Notes: a model not told the origin generated them from the sequence alone. A stretch of DNA of 37,023 nucleotides from Magnetococcales bacterium DCbin2 (GCA_002753615.1 PEAO01000019.1:1-37023); one strand, 5' to 3'; positions 13,129 through 21,535 are shown, counted from the first letter of the stretch. Program-made: numbers and translations.

Positions 13129-14690
13129 CGAACACCCCGCAAGAGATATTGCTCCCTTACCAAAAAGCTTGGATGGCGGATCCATCCAAAGTCAAGGTGT
13201 GCGAGAAGAGCCGCCGTGTGGGACTCTCTTGGTGCGAAGCGGCGGATGCGGCGTTGACGGCGGCTTCGGTCAAACAAGCGGGCGGCATGGATGTGTGGTA
13301 TGTGGGCTATAACAAAGATATGGCCCAGGAATTCATCCGCGATGCCGCCAACTGGGCCAAGATTTATCACCGGGTGGCGGTCAAAGTGGAAGAGGAGGTC
13401 TTCAAGGATGAGGATGGCGAGCGGGAGATTTTGACCTATGTGATCCGCTTTCAATCGGGCTATCGCGTCACGGCCCTGTCGTCCCGTCCATCCAACCTAC
13501 GCGGCAAGCAAGGGGTGGTGGTGATCGACGAGGCGGCGTTCCATGATGATCTGCCGGGATTGATCAAAGCGGCCATGGCGTTGACCATCTGGGGGGGGCG
13601 GGTTCGTATCATCTCCACCCATAACGGCAACCATAATGCGTTCAATGAATTGATCGAGGAGGTTCGTGCGGGGAAAAGGGGTTACAGCCTGCACCGGATC
13701 CCCTTCAATGAGGCGGTGGAACAGGGTCTCTATCGGCGGATCTGTGCGCACAACGGGAGCGATTGGACCACCCTAGCGGAATCGGCCTGGGTGACGGAGA
13801 TCCGCACCATCTACAAGGACAATGCGGCAGAGGAACTTGATTGTATCCCCAGGGAAGGGTCCGGCAACTGGCTGACGCGGATCATTATCGCTGGGTGTAT
13901 GATCGATGGACCGCCGGTGATCCGGCTGGCACTCCCGGATGATTTTGTCGAAAAGCCGGAGTCTGAACAGCGGGCGGCCACCCGGTTGTGGTGCATGGTC
14001 CATCTGGAAGAACCGCTCGCCGCTTTGGATCCCAACCTGGAATCCTATTTTGGCCAGGATTTTGGGCGTAAGGGGGACTTGTCGGTGATCTGGGTATTGC
14101 AAAAGCAAGCCAACATGACCCTCGTGACCCGGTTCACCGTGGAGCTGCGCGAGACCCCGCACGAAGTACAAAAAACCATTTTGCTCACCATCCTGGCCCG
14201 CCTACCTCGTTTTCGGGCGGGGGCGATGGATGCGACCGGGAGTGGCATCACCCTCGCGGATGCGGCACGGTCTAAGTACGGCTCCACCATCGTCGAACAA
14301 GTTCAATTGAACAATGGTTGGTATCGGGAACACATGCCGCCACTCAAGGCGGCCTTGGAAGAACGGACCCTGTTGATCCCCAAACATGCCGATGTCATGG
14401 CCGATCTTGCCACCCTCCAGATGGAGGAAGGTGTCGCCAGAATCCCCAAGTCCGGGGGGCGTAGCAAGGGGACCGACGGGGGTTGGCGTCATGCCGATTC
14501 GGCCATTGCACTTGCCCTGGCCCATTATGCTGCAACCTGGATGAATCCGGTGAAGATTGAATTTCAGGCAGTGGATCTGGGGCGTCCGGCGGCGAATCTT
14601 GCGGGGTGGGATATGGAACCGCAATCGGCTTTTGAGACGGATGAGGATTGGGGTGCATCGGGACAGGCGCGTGATTTTACCGGATTTTGA
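13125..14690 (+). CDS. Terminase large subunit (Mu gp28-like)
   Basis: A 521-residue packaging motor and nuclease starting at GTG 13125. A Walker A variant (EKSRRVGLSW, residues 27-36) and Walker B plus catalytic Glu (VVVIDEAAF, D135 E136) are followed by coupling motif RIISTHNG. The C-terminal RNase H-like nuclease shows GQDFGRKGD (D312), GAMDATGSG (D369) and HADSAIALA (D458), a suitable acidic triad. It cuts and pumps phage DNA into proheads. A G8 tract (13591-13598) lies in the ATPase domain without breaking the frame. The start overlaps the small-subunit stop (GTGA). Confidence 0.93.
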   Translation: MTNTPQEILLPYQKAWMADPSKVKVCEKSRRVGLSWCEAADAALTAASVKQAGGMDVWYVGYNKDMAQEFIRDAANWAKIYHRVAVKVEEEVFKDEDGEREILTYVIRFQSGYRVTALSSRPSNLRGKQGVVVIDEAAFHDDLPGLIKAAMALTIWGGRVRIISTHNGNHNAFNELIEEVRAGKRGYSLHRIPFNEAVEQGLYRRICAHNGSDWTTLAESAWVTEIRTIYKDNAAEELDCIPREGSGNWLTRIIIAGCMIDGPPVIRLALPDDFVEKPESEQRAATRLWCMVHLEEPLAALDPNLESYFGQDFGRKGDLSVIWVLQKQANMTLVTRFTVELRETPHEVQKTILLTILARLPRFRAGAMDATGSGITLADAARSKYGSTIVEQVQLNNGWYREHMPPLKAALEERTLLIPKHADVMADLATLQMEEGVARIPKSGGRSKGTDGGWRHADSAIALALAHYAATWMNPVKIEFQAVDLGRPAANLAGWDMEPQSAFETDEDWGASGQARDFTGF

Positions 14691-14701
14691 GGGATTCTCT
14701 C

Positions 14702-17389
14702 ATGAGTGAACAGGACCTACCAGAAACGGCCAGCATGGTGGAAATTGCCACCCTGGAATCGGGCAAGGATATCACCCGCGGATATATCGACCCCATGATG
14801 CCTTTGTCGCCCCAGGATACGGTGCTTCAGGCCCGGGGGCGTGGAGATTATGCACAGTATGAGTTGATCCTCCAAGATGACCAGGTGGCCTCCACGTTTC
14901 AGCAACGGCGATTGGCGGTGGTCAGTCGGGAGTGGACGGTGGATCCTGGTGCTTCGGACAAGGCGAGTCAAATGGCGGCGGATTATCTGCGTGAGACCTT
15001 GGACCATATCCAGTTTGACTGGATCACCGACCGGATGCTCTATGGGGTATTTTATGGATTTGCCATCGCCGAATGCCTTTGGGGGCGCGATGGAGCCAAG
15101 ATTGCTCTGGAGGCGATCAAGGTGCGCAAACAGCGGCGGTTTCGCTTTGGCATGGATGGACGCCCGCGTCTCATAACGACCGATGATCCCATGGTTGGGA
15201 TGCCCTTACCGGAGCGCAAGTTTTGGCATTTTACCGCCGGTGCCGACAACAATGATGAGCCTTATGGGCTGGGGTTGGCACATGCCCTTTATTGGCCGGT
15301 CTATTTCAAGCGGGCCGCCATCAAAAGCTGGAGTGTGGCGTTGGATCGGTTTGGTGCCCCGACGGTCAAGGGGGTATTCCCAAAAGCCGCCACAGAGGCA
15401 GAAAAAAAACAACTGCACAAGGCGGTGCAGTCGGTACACGCCAAGGGGGCCATCATCATCCCGGAGGGGATGCAGGTGGAACTGCTCATGGCTGGATCTA
15501 CGGGCCAAGTCAGTTTTACCGACATGACGGACCGAATGAATGATGCCATCTCCAAGGTGGTTCTTTCGCAAACCATGACGACCGACGTCGCCGGGGGGCA
15601 ATACAAGGGTGAGGTACAAAAATCGGTCAGAAACGAAGTGGTCCAGAGCGATGCCGATCTGGTGTGCCATTCGTTCTCGCAGTCGGTTGGTCGTTGGCTG
15701 ACGGAGTGGAATTTTCCCGGTGCCGCCGTCCCCCAGGTGTGGCGCGTGGTGGACGAACCGGAAGACCTGGTTCAGCGAGCCAACCGGGATAAGGTGGTTT
15801 TTGATATGGGGTTTCGGCCATCCTTGGCGTATATCAAGGAGACTTATGGGGAGGGCTGGGAAGCGGCGACAGCACCAGCAGCCACACCCATTCCATCCAA
15901 AGAGACGCAAAACTTCACCGAGGTCTACGATGAAGACGACACGGTGCTGCCGCTTATCGAACAAACGCTGGCTCGGTTGAATCCTGTCCTTGAAGAAATG
16001 TTGGCCCCTGTGATCGCCACGCTTGACCAGGTGGCAACGCTGGCCGATTTTAAAGACCGCTTGCCCGGCCTGATTAGAAAAATGGGGATCACGCCACTCA
16101 CTCGCTTGACGCAACAGGCTTGCCTTGAGGCCAACCTGAGAGGACGTAGCGAGGTGTTGGATGAAGACCGGGAAAAGGTTGTGAATGATTGGCTTTCAAG
16201 CCATCAGTTTGCCGATCCTCAAGCGGTCTGGGGTGGTCTGCCATTCAATGAAGCGATTGATTTTTTCCGCGACAAGGTCAATCTTCCCACGGAAAAATGG
16301 GATGATTTGAAAGGTGAAATGCACGCCAAAGCGTTTGTTTCGGCGGGGGCGATGCGCGATGATCTTCTCGCCGATCTGCATACGGCGGTTGATGCGGCAA
16401 TGACGGAAGGGATCACGCTTCAGGACTTCCGCAAGCGTTTCGATCAGGCAGTGGCAGAATACGGATGGGATTATAAAGGGACACGCAACTGGCGCAGTCG
16501 CCTGATTTTTGAGACTAATATTCGCACCGCGTATGCTGCGGGCCGGTATAAGCAGATGACCGACCCGGAGTTGCTCAAGCGTCGCCCGTATTGGCAATAC
16601 AAACATTCCGGGTCATCCCATCCACGCCCGGCACATAAAGCACGAGACGGGATGATCTTGCTCGCGAGCGACTCCTGGTGGCAAGCCAATTATCCCCCCA
16701 ACGGGTTTGGTTGCAAATGCCGGGTGATCACTCTGGCAGAAAGGGATCTCAAGCGGATGGGGCGAACCGGGCCGGATCAGGCACCAGAGCAGAACGCTGC
16801 GGATACCGGCTGGGATTATAATGTGGGGGTGGCAGCTTACGGAGACCGGGTGGCCGCCAAAGCCATGCAGGCATGGCAGGAACAGGAATCTAAGTGGGAA
16901 CCGTTGCTTACTGGCGACTGGAAAAGTTATGACCGCCCGGAAAAGATTCCTGTGGCTCGCACAGGCATTCCCCGTGGAAAGCCCGCAACGGACGCGACGG
17001 AAATGGCATCCCTGATCAAGGAGGCTATTGGTGGCGAAAAAGCAATATTCAGTCTGGAAGCGAATGATGGGTTCGTCTATCCGGTGGAACTCAATGCTGC
17101 CGCTTTGGCAGAGCATTTGAACCCAGACAGGGCACCGTTTTTACCCTGGCTGACACAAACTGTGGAATCACCTTTTGAAGTCTGGTTGCAGTTCATGCGT
17201 CACAAGGAGAGTCGCAAGGTGGTGTTGCGAACCCGATTCATCCGGGGGATTGATGATGGGTCTGGGAAGGGGTATATCCTGGTTCTACAGGCAAGCCGAG
17301 GGGTGCTGGAAAGCTGGACTGCTTTGACGGTCAGGAGTTGGGCTTACGTGCAAAAGCAGAGGACTGGAAGTCTGATCTTTGGAAGATAA
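14702..17389 (+). CDS. Fused portal (Mu gp29) / Mu F head protein with C-terminal toxin-like domain
   Basis: One 895-residue protein combines genes that are separate in Mu. Residues 1 to about 430 are a DUF935 portal (YGVFYGFAIAECLW, KSWSVALDRFGAPTVKG, MTTDVAGGQYKGEVQ). Residues of about 530-690 are a Mu F head-morphogenesis domain (FETNIRTAYAAGRY, SSHPRPAHKARDGM, NGFGCKCRV). The last 130 residues (VESPFEVWLQFMR, KVVLRTRF, WTALTVRSWAYVQKQRTG) look like a PBECR-type nuclease domain often found at the end of Mu F proteins. Portal and F build the prohead vertex and assist head assembly. ATG 14702 has GAGGG 8 bases upstream. Confidence 0.9.
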   Translation: MSEQDLPETASMVEIATLESGKDITRGYIDPMMPLSPQDTVLQARGRGDYAQYELILQDDQVASTFQQRRLAVVSREWTVDPGASDKASQMAADYLRETLDHIQFDWITDRMLYGVFYGFAIAECLWGRDGAKIALEAIKVRKQRRFRFGMDGRPRLITTDDPMVGMPLPERKFWHFTAGADNNDEPYGLGLAHALYWPVYFKRAAIKSWSVALDRFGAPTVKGVFPKAATEAEKKQLHKAVQSVHAKGAIIIPEGMQVELLMAGSTGQVSFTDMTDRMNDAISKVVLSQTMTTDVAGGQYKGEVQKSVRNEVVQSDADLVCHSFSQSVGRWLTEWNFPGAAVPQVWRVVDEPEDLVQRANRDKVVFDMGFRPSLAYIKETYGEGWEAATAPAATPIPSKETQNFTEVYDEDDTVLPLIEQTLARLNPVLEEMLAPVIATLDQVATLADFKDRLPGLIRKMGITPLTRLTQQACLEANLRGRSEVLDEDREKVVNDWLSSHQFADPQAVWGGLPFNEAIDFFRDKVNLPTEKWDDLKGEMHAKAFVSAGAMRDDLLADLHTAVDAAMTEGITLQDFRKRFDQAVAEYGWDYKGTRNWRSRLIFETNIRTAYAAGRYKQMTDPELLKRRPYWQYKHSGSSHPRPAHKARDGMILLASDSWWQANYPPNGFGCKCRVITLAERDLKRMGRTGPDQAPEQNAADTGWDYNVGVAAYGDRVAAKAMQAWQEQESKWEPLLTGDWKSYDRPEKIPVARTGIPRGKPATDATEMASLIKEAIGGEKAIFSLEANDGFVYPVELNAAALAEHLNPDRAPFLPWLTQTVESPFEVWLQFMRHKESRKVVLRTRFIRGIDDGSGKGYILVLQASRGVLESWTALTVRSWAYVQKQRTGSLIFGR

Positions 17390-17483
17390 TCAAAAAGCCA
17401 TCACCCCCCGCATGGGGCGGCGGCCCGGTCGAGTCAAAGGGATGCGGCCCGGCTCGACAAGCCCAATCCAAGGATACCATCCC

Positions 17484-17963
17484 ATGGCTGGAACGCAAAT
17501 CAAATTTGAGATACACGGGTTGGAAGCGGTGCAGAATGCGCTTCGGGATCTTCAGGAACGTGGACGATCCCTGGGGCCAGCCTTGAAGGAGATCGGCGAG
17601 CATATGATTGAATCGACCCAGAGTCGTTTCGATGCTGAACAAGATCCTGATGGCAATGCTTGGGCACCCCTGGCCGAGGCGACGCAAGCACGCATCTCCG
17701 AGTTCAATGGTAAAAAACCCAGGGGCGGTGACCATGTTCTGAGAGACAGCCGCCATCTGCGCAATTCCATCGCCTACCGTGTCGCAGGTGACGAGCTGCG
17801 GGTTGGCACCATCGCAGTCTATGGAGCCATCCACCAGTTGGGTGGTGAAGCGGGTCCGACCGCCCACCGGGTTTTCATCCCCCCCCGTCCCTTCCTGGGG
17901 GTCTCCGACGCGGATCAAGAATACGCCTTGGAGGTCATTCGCGACCATCTTTTGGAAGGGTAA
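17484..17963 (+). CDS. Virion morphogenesis protein (Mu G / gp31-like)
   Basis: A 159-residue protein of the phage virion-morphogenesis family, with an N-terminal helix (LEAVQNALRDLQERGRSLGPALKEIGEHM), the typical FDAEQDPDGNAWAPLAEAT, and the C-terminal YGAIHQLGGEAGPTAHRVFIPPRPFLG. Mu G helps join head and tail. ATG 17484 with AAGGA 9 bases upstream is preferred, although the frame opens at TTG 17379. A C8 tract (17879-17886) is tolerated within IPPRP. It ends just before the inverted repeat bounding the toxin cassette. Confidence 0.85.
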   Translation: MAGTQIKFEIHGLEAVQNALRDLQERGRSLGPALKEIGEHMIESTQSRFDAEQDPDGNAWAPLAEATQARISEFNGKKPRGGDHVLRDSRHLRNSIAYRVAGDELRVGTIAVYGAIHQLGGEAGPTAHRVFIPPRPFLGVSDADQEYALEVIRDHLLEG

Positions 17964-17968
17964 GGTGT

Positions 17969-17994
17969 GCAGCAAACGTCCGGGTTAAACTGTT
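17969..17994 (+). repeat. Left 26-bp inverted repeat flanking the toxin cassette
   Basis: This copy begins GCAGCAAACGTCCG and ends GTTAAACTGTT. It pairs with 19010-19035 in inverted orientation with only two mismatches. It starts 6 bases after the stop of the G-like gene. Confidence 0.8.
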
Positions 17995-18027
17995 CATCCA
18001 CAATCTGGCGCATCCTGGGTGCTTTAG

Positions 18028-18036
18028 TGGTATATT
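18028..18036 (+). promoter_or_regulatory. Candidate extended -10 promoter of the toxin operon
   Basis: TGGTATATT fits an extended -10 element (TGnTATAAT with one mismatch). It lies 45 bases before the first gene of the toxin operon and inside the inverted repeats. No good -35 box is visible, which is acceptable for this promoter type. Confidence 0.35.
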
Positions 18037-18080
18037 GTGGACTGAGGATAAAATGATCATCTTGCGGCAGGAGGTATCCC

Positions 18081-18611
18081 ATGACGACATTGGCGACGGA
18101 ATGGACCGACTTTCATACCAGAAATGCCTTGCCTCCCGTTTTGTTTCAAACCGAGGAAGACGAGACGCTCCGTGGAATGGACAATTGGATTTATTCTCGA
18201 ATGGAGCATCATGTCCAATCGATTCACGAACATGTGGACCTCATGCTTGATGGTATTCAACGATTGTCCAGCCTGATCCAAAAGGAGATGGAACAGGGGG
18301 GATCCTTCGATTTTGAAGCCATGATCAAAGCCAGCGAAGACTTGGAACGCGAGGTTGGTGCGCAAAAGGCCCGCCTTGAAAAATCCGTTCGGTCAAAGAA
18401 AAAAATCTTGTTCAGAAACGATCCAGAAAAGGCATATCAGTTGATGACCATGTTCGGGGATATTTTGAAAACCAATGATCGGTACATCGATGGTTTACGT
18501 TCCGCACGGTTTGGATTGATGGCGATGCAGGCCGAAGCCGAAGATGACGGATCTGGGGAAGTGTTGACTTCCGAGAAGGACGTGGTTCGTTTTTTTGCTA
18601 GGTTCAAGTGA
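18081..18611 (+). CDS. Unrecognised partner of a RelE/ParE toxin, putative antitoxin
   Basis: This 176-residue protein is of unknown family. Its middle is strongly helical and coiled-coil-like (VDLMLDGIQRLSSLIQKEMEQ, KASEDLEREVGAQKARLEKSVRSKKK), and the end is acidic (EAEDDGSGEV). No AbrB, ribbon-helix-helix or HTH motif is visible, and it is about twice the usual antitoxin length. GGAGG lies 6 bases before the ATG. The toxin gene overlaps its stop by 4 bases, the normal order and coupling of type II antitoxins. The antitoxin role is inferred from position only. Confidence 0.6.
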   Translation: MTTLATEWTDFHTRNALPPVLFQTEEDETLRGMDNWIYSRMEHHVQSIHEHVDLMLDGIQRLSSLIQKEMEQGGSFDFEAMIKASEDLEREVGAQKARLEKSVRSKKKILFRNDPEKAYQLMTMFGDILKTNDRYIDGLRSARFGLMAMQAEAEDDGSGEVLTSEKDVVRFFARFK

Positions 18612-18874
18612 TCATTCAGTTACATGTGTCACCCCAGTTTGAAAGGGATCTTCAAAAAATCGGGAGCGACATATTAAAACGAGTGGAAAAATCCTTGCGC
18701 CAGTTTGTTCAGAACCCCAGTCACCCCGGGTTGAATTTTGAAATGATGGCGGGTTATTCAAACCGGTTCTCCATTCGGGCGGGGAAGAATCATCGTATTC
18801 TTTTGAAAAAATGCGGTCTGGATTGTTACACCCTGCTGCGGATTGCTAACCATGATGTGTACCGCAAACTTTGA
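18608..18874 (+). CDS. RelE/ParE-superfamily toxin
   Basis: An 88-residue protein with the small RelE/ParE fold pattern: VSPQFERDLQKIG (first strand and helix), VEKSLRQFVQNPSHPGLNFEMM, then NRFSIRAGKNHRILLKK and a closing IANHDVYRKL. Members either cleave mRNA at the ribosome or inhibit gyrase. The sequence does not decide which. Starting at GTG 18608, it overlaps the upstream gene (GTGA). Inside a prophage such a module can stabilise the element or block competing phages. Confidence 0.8.
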   Translation: MIIQLHVSPQFERDLQKIGSDILKRVEKSLRQFVQNPSHPGLNFEMMAGYSNRFSIRAGKNHRILLKKCGLDCYTLLRIANHDVYRKL

Positions 18875-19009
18875 ACCTTCCTACGTTCATAGTTGATGTT
18901 TCAGAAAGGGCAACGGTCTGATCCAAAAAAATGGCCATTTGCGCCCGCTTGATGGCCTACCCTACCTAGGGCAAGGGTTTGGTAAACCAACGCGACAGGC
19001 GACGATTTA

Positions 19010-19035
19010 AACTGTTTAACTCGGACGTTTGCTGC
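19010..19035 (-). repeat. Right 26-bp inverted repeat flanking the toxin cassette
   Basis: Inverted copy of 17969-17994, two mismatches in 26. The repeats enclose about 1.07 kb holding only the toxin pair and its flanks. No transposase is present and no target duplication is evident outside the repeats. Confidence 0.8.
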
Positions 19036-19107
19036 CGCCGGTTGTACCCCTCATAAATTCGTTTGCGTCATCACCCTTTCGTCCCTTGTTTTAAGACCCT
19101 CTCAAAG

Positions 19108-19123
19108 TAACGGACATACGTCC
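19108..19123 (+). promoter_or_regulatory. Second copy of TAACGGACATACGTCC, candidate late-activator site before protease I
   Basis: Identical over 16 bp to 11161-11176 and located 30 bases before the first ATG of the I-like gene, where Mu has promoter PI. The gap 18875-19153 holds no gene. Besides this motif and the right inverted repeat it contains a short palindrome (GGTTTGGTAAACC). Confidence 0.55.
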
Positions 19124-19153
19124 CTCTGTTTTCGTTTTTCGGCACCCGTCATC

Positions 19154-20194
19154 ATGCCGACCATGAACACACCAACCGACACCATCAGCATCCAAATCTT
19201 CCGTCCCGGTCGCCATACGGCGATGAACGGCAAGACTTTGGAGTTTACCGATACCGACCTTGCACACATCGCGCAAGGCTATCACCCGGAAGTCCATGAG
19301 GCCCCCGTGGTGATTGGACACCCCGCGACCGATGATCCCGCCTGGGGTTGGGTCAAAGGCTTAAGTGTCCGAGACGGTGGCCTGGAGGCAACTTTGACCC
19401 AGGTGGATCCAACCTTTGCCCAGGCGGTGCAGGATGGGCGTTATAAAAAGGTATCCGCCAGTTTTTACCCTCCCGGTGCCGCAGGAAACCCCAAACCCGA
19501 TTCCTGGTATTTGCGCCATGTGGGATTTCTTGGGGGGCAACCACCGGCGGTCAAGGGGTTGCGCACCATCCAATTTGGCGAAGACGCCGACGTAATTACC
19601 GTGGAATTCATTGAGACAAAACCGACCGAAGGAAAACCCATGACTGAACCAACCAAGGAAGTGGCGGCGCAACCCGACAGTGCTTTGATGGCACGGGAGA
19701 GGGCTTTGAAGACCCAGGAAGTCCAGTTTGCCGAGCAAGCAAAGGCTCTAAGAACCAGAGAAGAGCAAATGGCCGCCCGCGAAAAAGCCATCCAGGCCAA
19801 GGAGGCCGAGGCACGGTCACGCCGTTCTGCCGAATTCGCCGAACAGCACACCAAAGAGGGGCGTCTCCTCCCACGCGAGACTGGACCGGTCGCGGCCATT
19901 CTGGATTATCTGGAAACGGGTGGTGAAACCATCAGCTTTTCCGAAGGGGTGGGATCTGCCGCCCAAAAAATCTCCAAAGGGGCTGCCGCCTTGTTTCAGG
20001 AGTTTGTCGCTGGTCTGCCCAAACGGGTGGAGTTTGCCGAGATTTCTGGTGGTGCTGCCGCCATCCCGGCCACCACCAATGCCAACATCATGGCCGAACA
20101 GGCTTTGGCCTTCTGCGAGGCGCAACGCAAGATCGGCAATCACGTTTCCATCGCCGATGCCGTTACCCGGCTTGCCCAGGGAGGTGCGCAATGA
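19154..20194 (+). CDS. Prohead protease / scaffold precursor (Mu I-like)
   Basis: A 346-residue Mu-type protein I. The N-terminal protease part shows FRPGRHTAMNGKTLEFTDTDL, VVIGHPATDDPAWGWVKG, the self-assembly YKKVSASFYPP strand and YLRHVGFLGGQPPAVKG. From residue 163 onward it is a coiled-coil scaffold (EQAKALRTREEQMAAREKAIQAKEAEA). The protease cleaves scaffold and head proteins during prohead maturation. The start could be ATG 19154 or 19163. Neither has a clear Shine-Dalgarno. Confidence 0.9.
   Translation: MPTMNTPTDTISIQIFRPGRHTAMNGKTLEFTDTDLAHIAQGYHPEVHEAPVVIGHPATDDPAWGWVKGLSVRDGGLEATLTQVDPTFAQAVQDGRYKKVSASFYPPGAAGNPKPDSWYLRHVGFLGGQPPAVKGLRTIQFGEDADVITVEFIETKPTEGKPMTEPTKEVAAQPDSALMARERALKTQEVQFAEQAKALRTREEQMAAREKAIQAKEAEARSRRSAEFAEQHTKEGRLLPRETGPVAAILDYLETGGETISFSEGVGSAAQKISKGAAALFQEFVAGLPKRVEFAEISGGAAAIPATTNANIMAEQALAFCEAQRKIGNHVSIADAVTRLAQGGAQ
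19640..20194 (+). CDS. Nested scaffold protein (Mu Z-like) from internal start
   Basis: An in-frame ATG at 19640 is preceded by AAGGAA about 6 bases upstream, a better ribosome site than that of the full-length gene. It would yield 184 residues holding only the coiled-coil scaffold and C-terminal domain (MTEPTKEVAAQPDSALMARE onward). Mu makes its scaffold Z by the same in-frame nesting within I. The scaffold fills the prohead and is removed by the protease. Confidence 0.65.
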   Translation: MTEPTKEVAAQPDSALMARERALKTQEVQFAEQAKALRTREEQMAAREKAIQAKEAEARSRRSAEFAEQHTKEGRLLPRETGPVAAILDYLETGGETISFSEGVGSAAQKISKGAAALFQEFVAGLPKRVEFAEISGGAAAIPATTNANIMAEQALAFCEAQRKIGNHVSIADAVTRLAQGGAQ

Positions 20195-20562
20195 ACCCGA
20201 TCCTGACCAAGGCTTTTACTGCCGGTGCCGCCATCAACCCTTATCGCATCGTCCAGTTTGGCAGTGCCGACGCCACCGTCATTCAGGCGACTTCATCCAC
20301 CGATGCCGCCTTGGGTATTGCCAACAGCCTGGGTGCCCAAAGTGGCGACAGGGCCGATGTATGCCTAGTGGGAATTGCCGATTGCGAGTTCGGCGGTGCC
20401 ATTACCCGTGGTGCCCTGGTGACTGCGGATGCCAACGGCAAGGCGGTCGCGGCTGCCCCTGGTGCTTCTGTCAATGCCCGTATTATCGGTGTCGCCATGG
20501 TGTCCGGGGTCTCCGGCGACATCGGCACCATTCTGATCAACCCGACACAGATTCAAGGATAA
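20191..20562 (+). CDS. Capsid decoration (cement) protein, DUF2190-type
   Basis: A 123-residue Ala/Gly-rich protein with the DUF2190 pattern: YRIVQFGSADATVIQATSSTDAALGIA and VCLVGIADCEFGGAITRGALVTADANGKAVAA, ending with a GVSGDIGTILINP strand. These beta-barrel proteins attach to the outer capsid and stabilise it after expansion. It overlaps the I-gene stop (ATGA), has GGGAGG upstream, and lies directly before the major capsid gene. Confidence 0.85.
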   Translation: MNPILTKAFTAGAAINPYRIVQFGSADATVIQATSSTDAALGIANSLGAQSGDRADVCLVGIADCEFGGAITRGALVTADANGKAVAAAPGASVNARIIGVAMVSGVSGDIGTILINPTQIQG

Positions 20563-20566
20563 GACC

Positions 20567-21505
20567 ATGCCTATTGCACTCACCCCATTTCCGGTCGATC
20601 CGTCGCTCACTGCCGTAACCATCGCCTACCGCAACAATCGGATGATTGCCGATGAAGTCATGCCACGGACACCGCCGCTGGCAACACAGGCGTTCAAATA
20701 CCACCGATTCGATCTTGGCGATTCGTTCCGTATCCCCGAAACCGGCGTCGGTAGGACATCGCGTCCGAACCAGATTGAATTTGGGATGACCGAGACATCG
20801 GGGTCCACCAAGGATTATGGCCTGGATGATCCCATCCCATACGACGACATTCAGCAAGCCCCCAAAGGCTATGATCCCCGCGCCCATGCGGTTATGAGCC
20901 TGTCGGACTTGATTGCCCTGGACCGGGAAAAGCGGGTAGCGGCCAAGGTGTTCAACACGGCCAACTATGCCACCGGCAACAAAGTCACGCTGTCGGGGAG
21001 CAGCCAGTTTTCCGACCCGACATCCGATCCGATTGGAGGGATCATTGACCCCCTCGATGCGATGGTCATGCGGGCCAACATCATGGTCATCGGACGACCT
21101 GCATGGACCAAACTGATCCGCCATCCCGCCATACTCCAGGCGATGCATGGGACCAGCGGTGACAAGGGTGTCGCCAACATTGGTTTTTTGAAGGAGCTGT
21201 ATGAATTGGAGGATATCTTTGTTGGCGAGGGGTATGTCAACACCGCCCGGAAGGGACAGACCGCCGCCATGGCCAGGGTTTGGGGTAAGCATATTGCCCT
21301 GTTGTATCGTGATCGTATGGCCAACAGCAGCAGTGGCCGCGCCACATGGGGATTTACCGCCCAATACGGTACGCGCGTCGCGGGGGCCATCGAAGACAAG
21401 GATATCGGCCTGAAGGGGGGTGTCCGGGTACGTATCGGCGAAAGTGTGGAAGAGGTCGTCGCCGCCCCTGACCTGGGATATCTCATCGAAAACGCCGTGG
21501 CGTAA
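20567..21505 (+). CDS. Major capsid protein
   Basis: A 312-residue protein placed after protease/scaffold and decoration genes. MIADEVMPRTPPLATQAFKYHRFDLGDSFRIPETGVGR, ALDREKRVAAKVFNTANY and VMRANIMVIGRPAWTKLIRHP resemble HK97-fold major heads of transposable siphophages rather than the Mu T protein itself. AAGGA lies 7 bases upstream. It forms the icosahedral shell. Confidence 0.87.
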   Translation: MPIALTPFPVDPSLTAVTIAYRNNRMIADEVMPRTPPLATQAFKYHRFDLGDSFRIPETGVGRTSRPNQIEFGMTETSGSTKDYGLDDPIPYDDIQQAPKGYDPRAHAVMSLSDLIALDREKRVAAKVFNTANYATGNKVTLSGSSQFSDPTSDPIGGIIDPLDAMVMRANIMVIGRPAWTKLIRHPAILQAMHGTSGDKGVANIGFLKELYELEDIFVGEGYVNTARKGQTAAMARVWGKHIALLYRDRMANSSSGRATWGFTAQYGTRVAGAIEDKDIGLKGGVRVRIGESVEEVVAAPDLGYLIENAVA

Positions 21506-21535
21506 GGCAAGCCAAGGAAAATGAGGAAAAACGCT

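Noticed and set aside
15206-16114. 302-codon minus-strand frame over the portal gene
   Set aside because: It is antisense to a conserved portal domain. No family features are visible in it.
17390-17483. N-terminal extension of the G-like protein from TTG 17379
   Set aside because: The added residues are basic and Pro/Gly-rich, have no ribosome site, and the family begins near ATG 17484.
17969-19035. Calling the toxin cassette an integron gene cassette
   Set aside because: Only half-site-like core patterns are present at each end. No complete attC hairpin at one end and no integrase are visible, so it is kept as a hypothesis.
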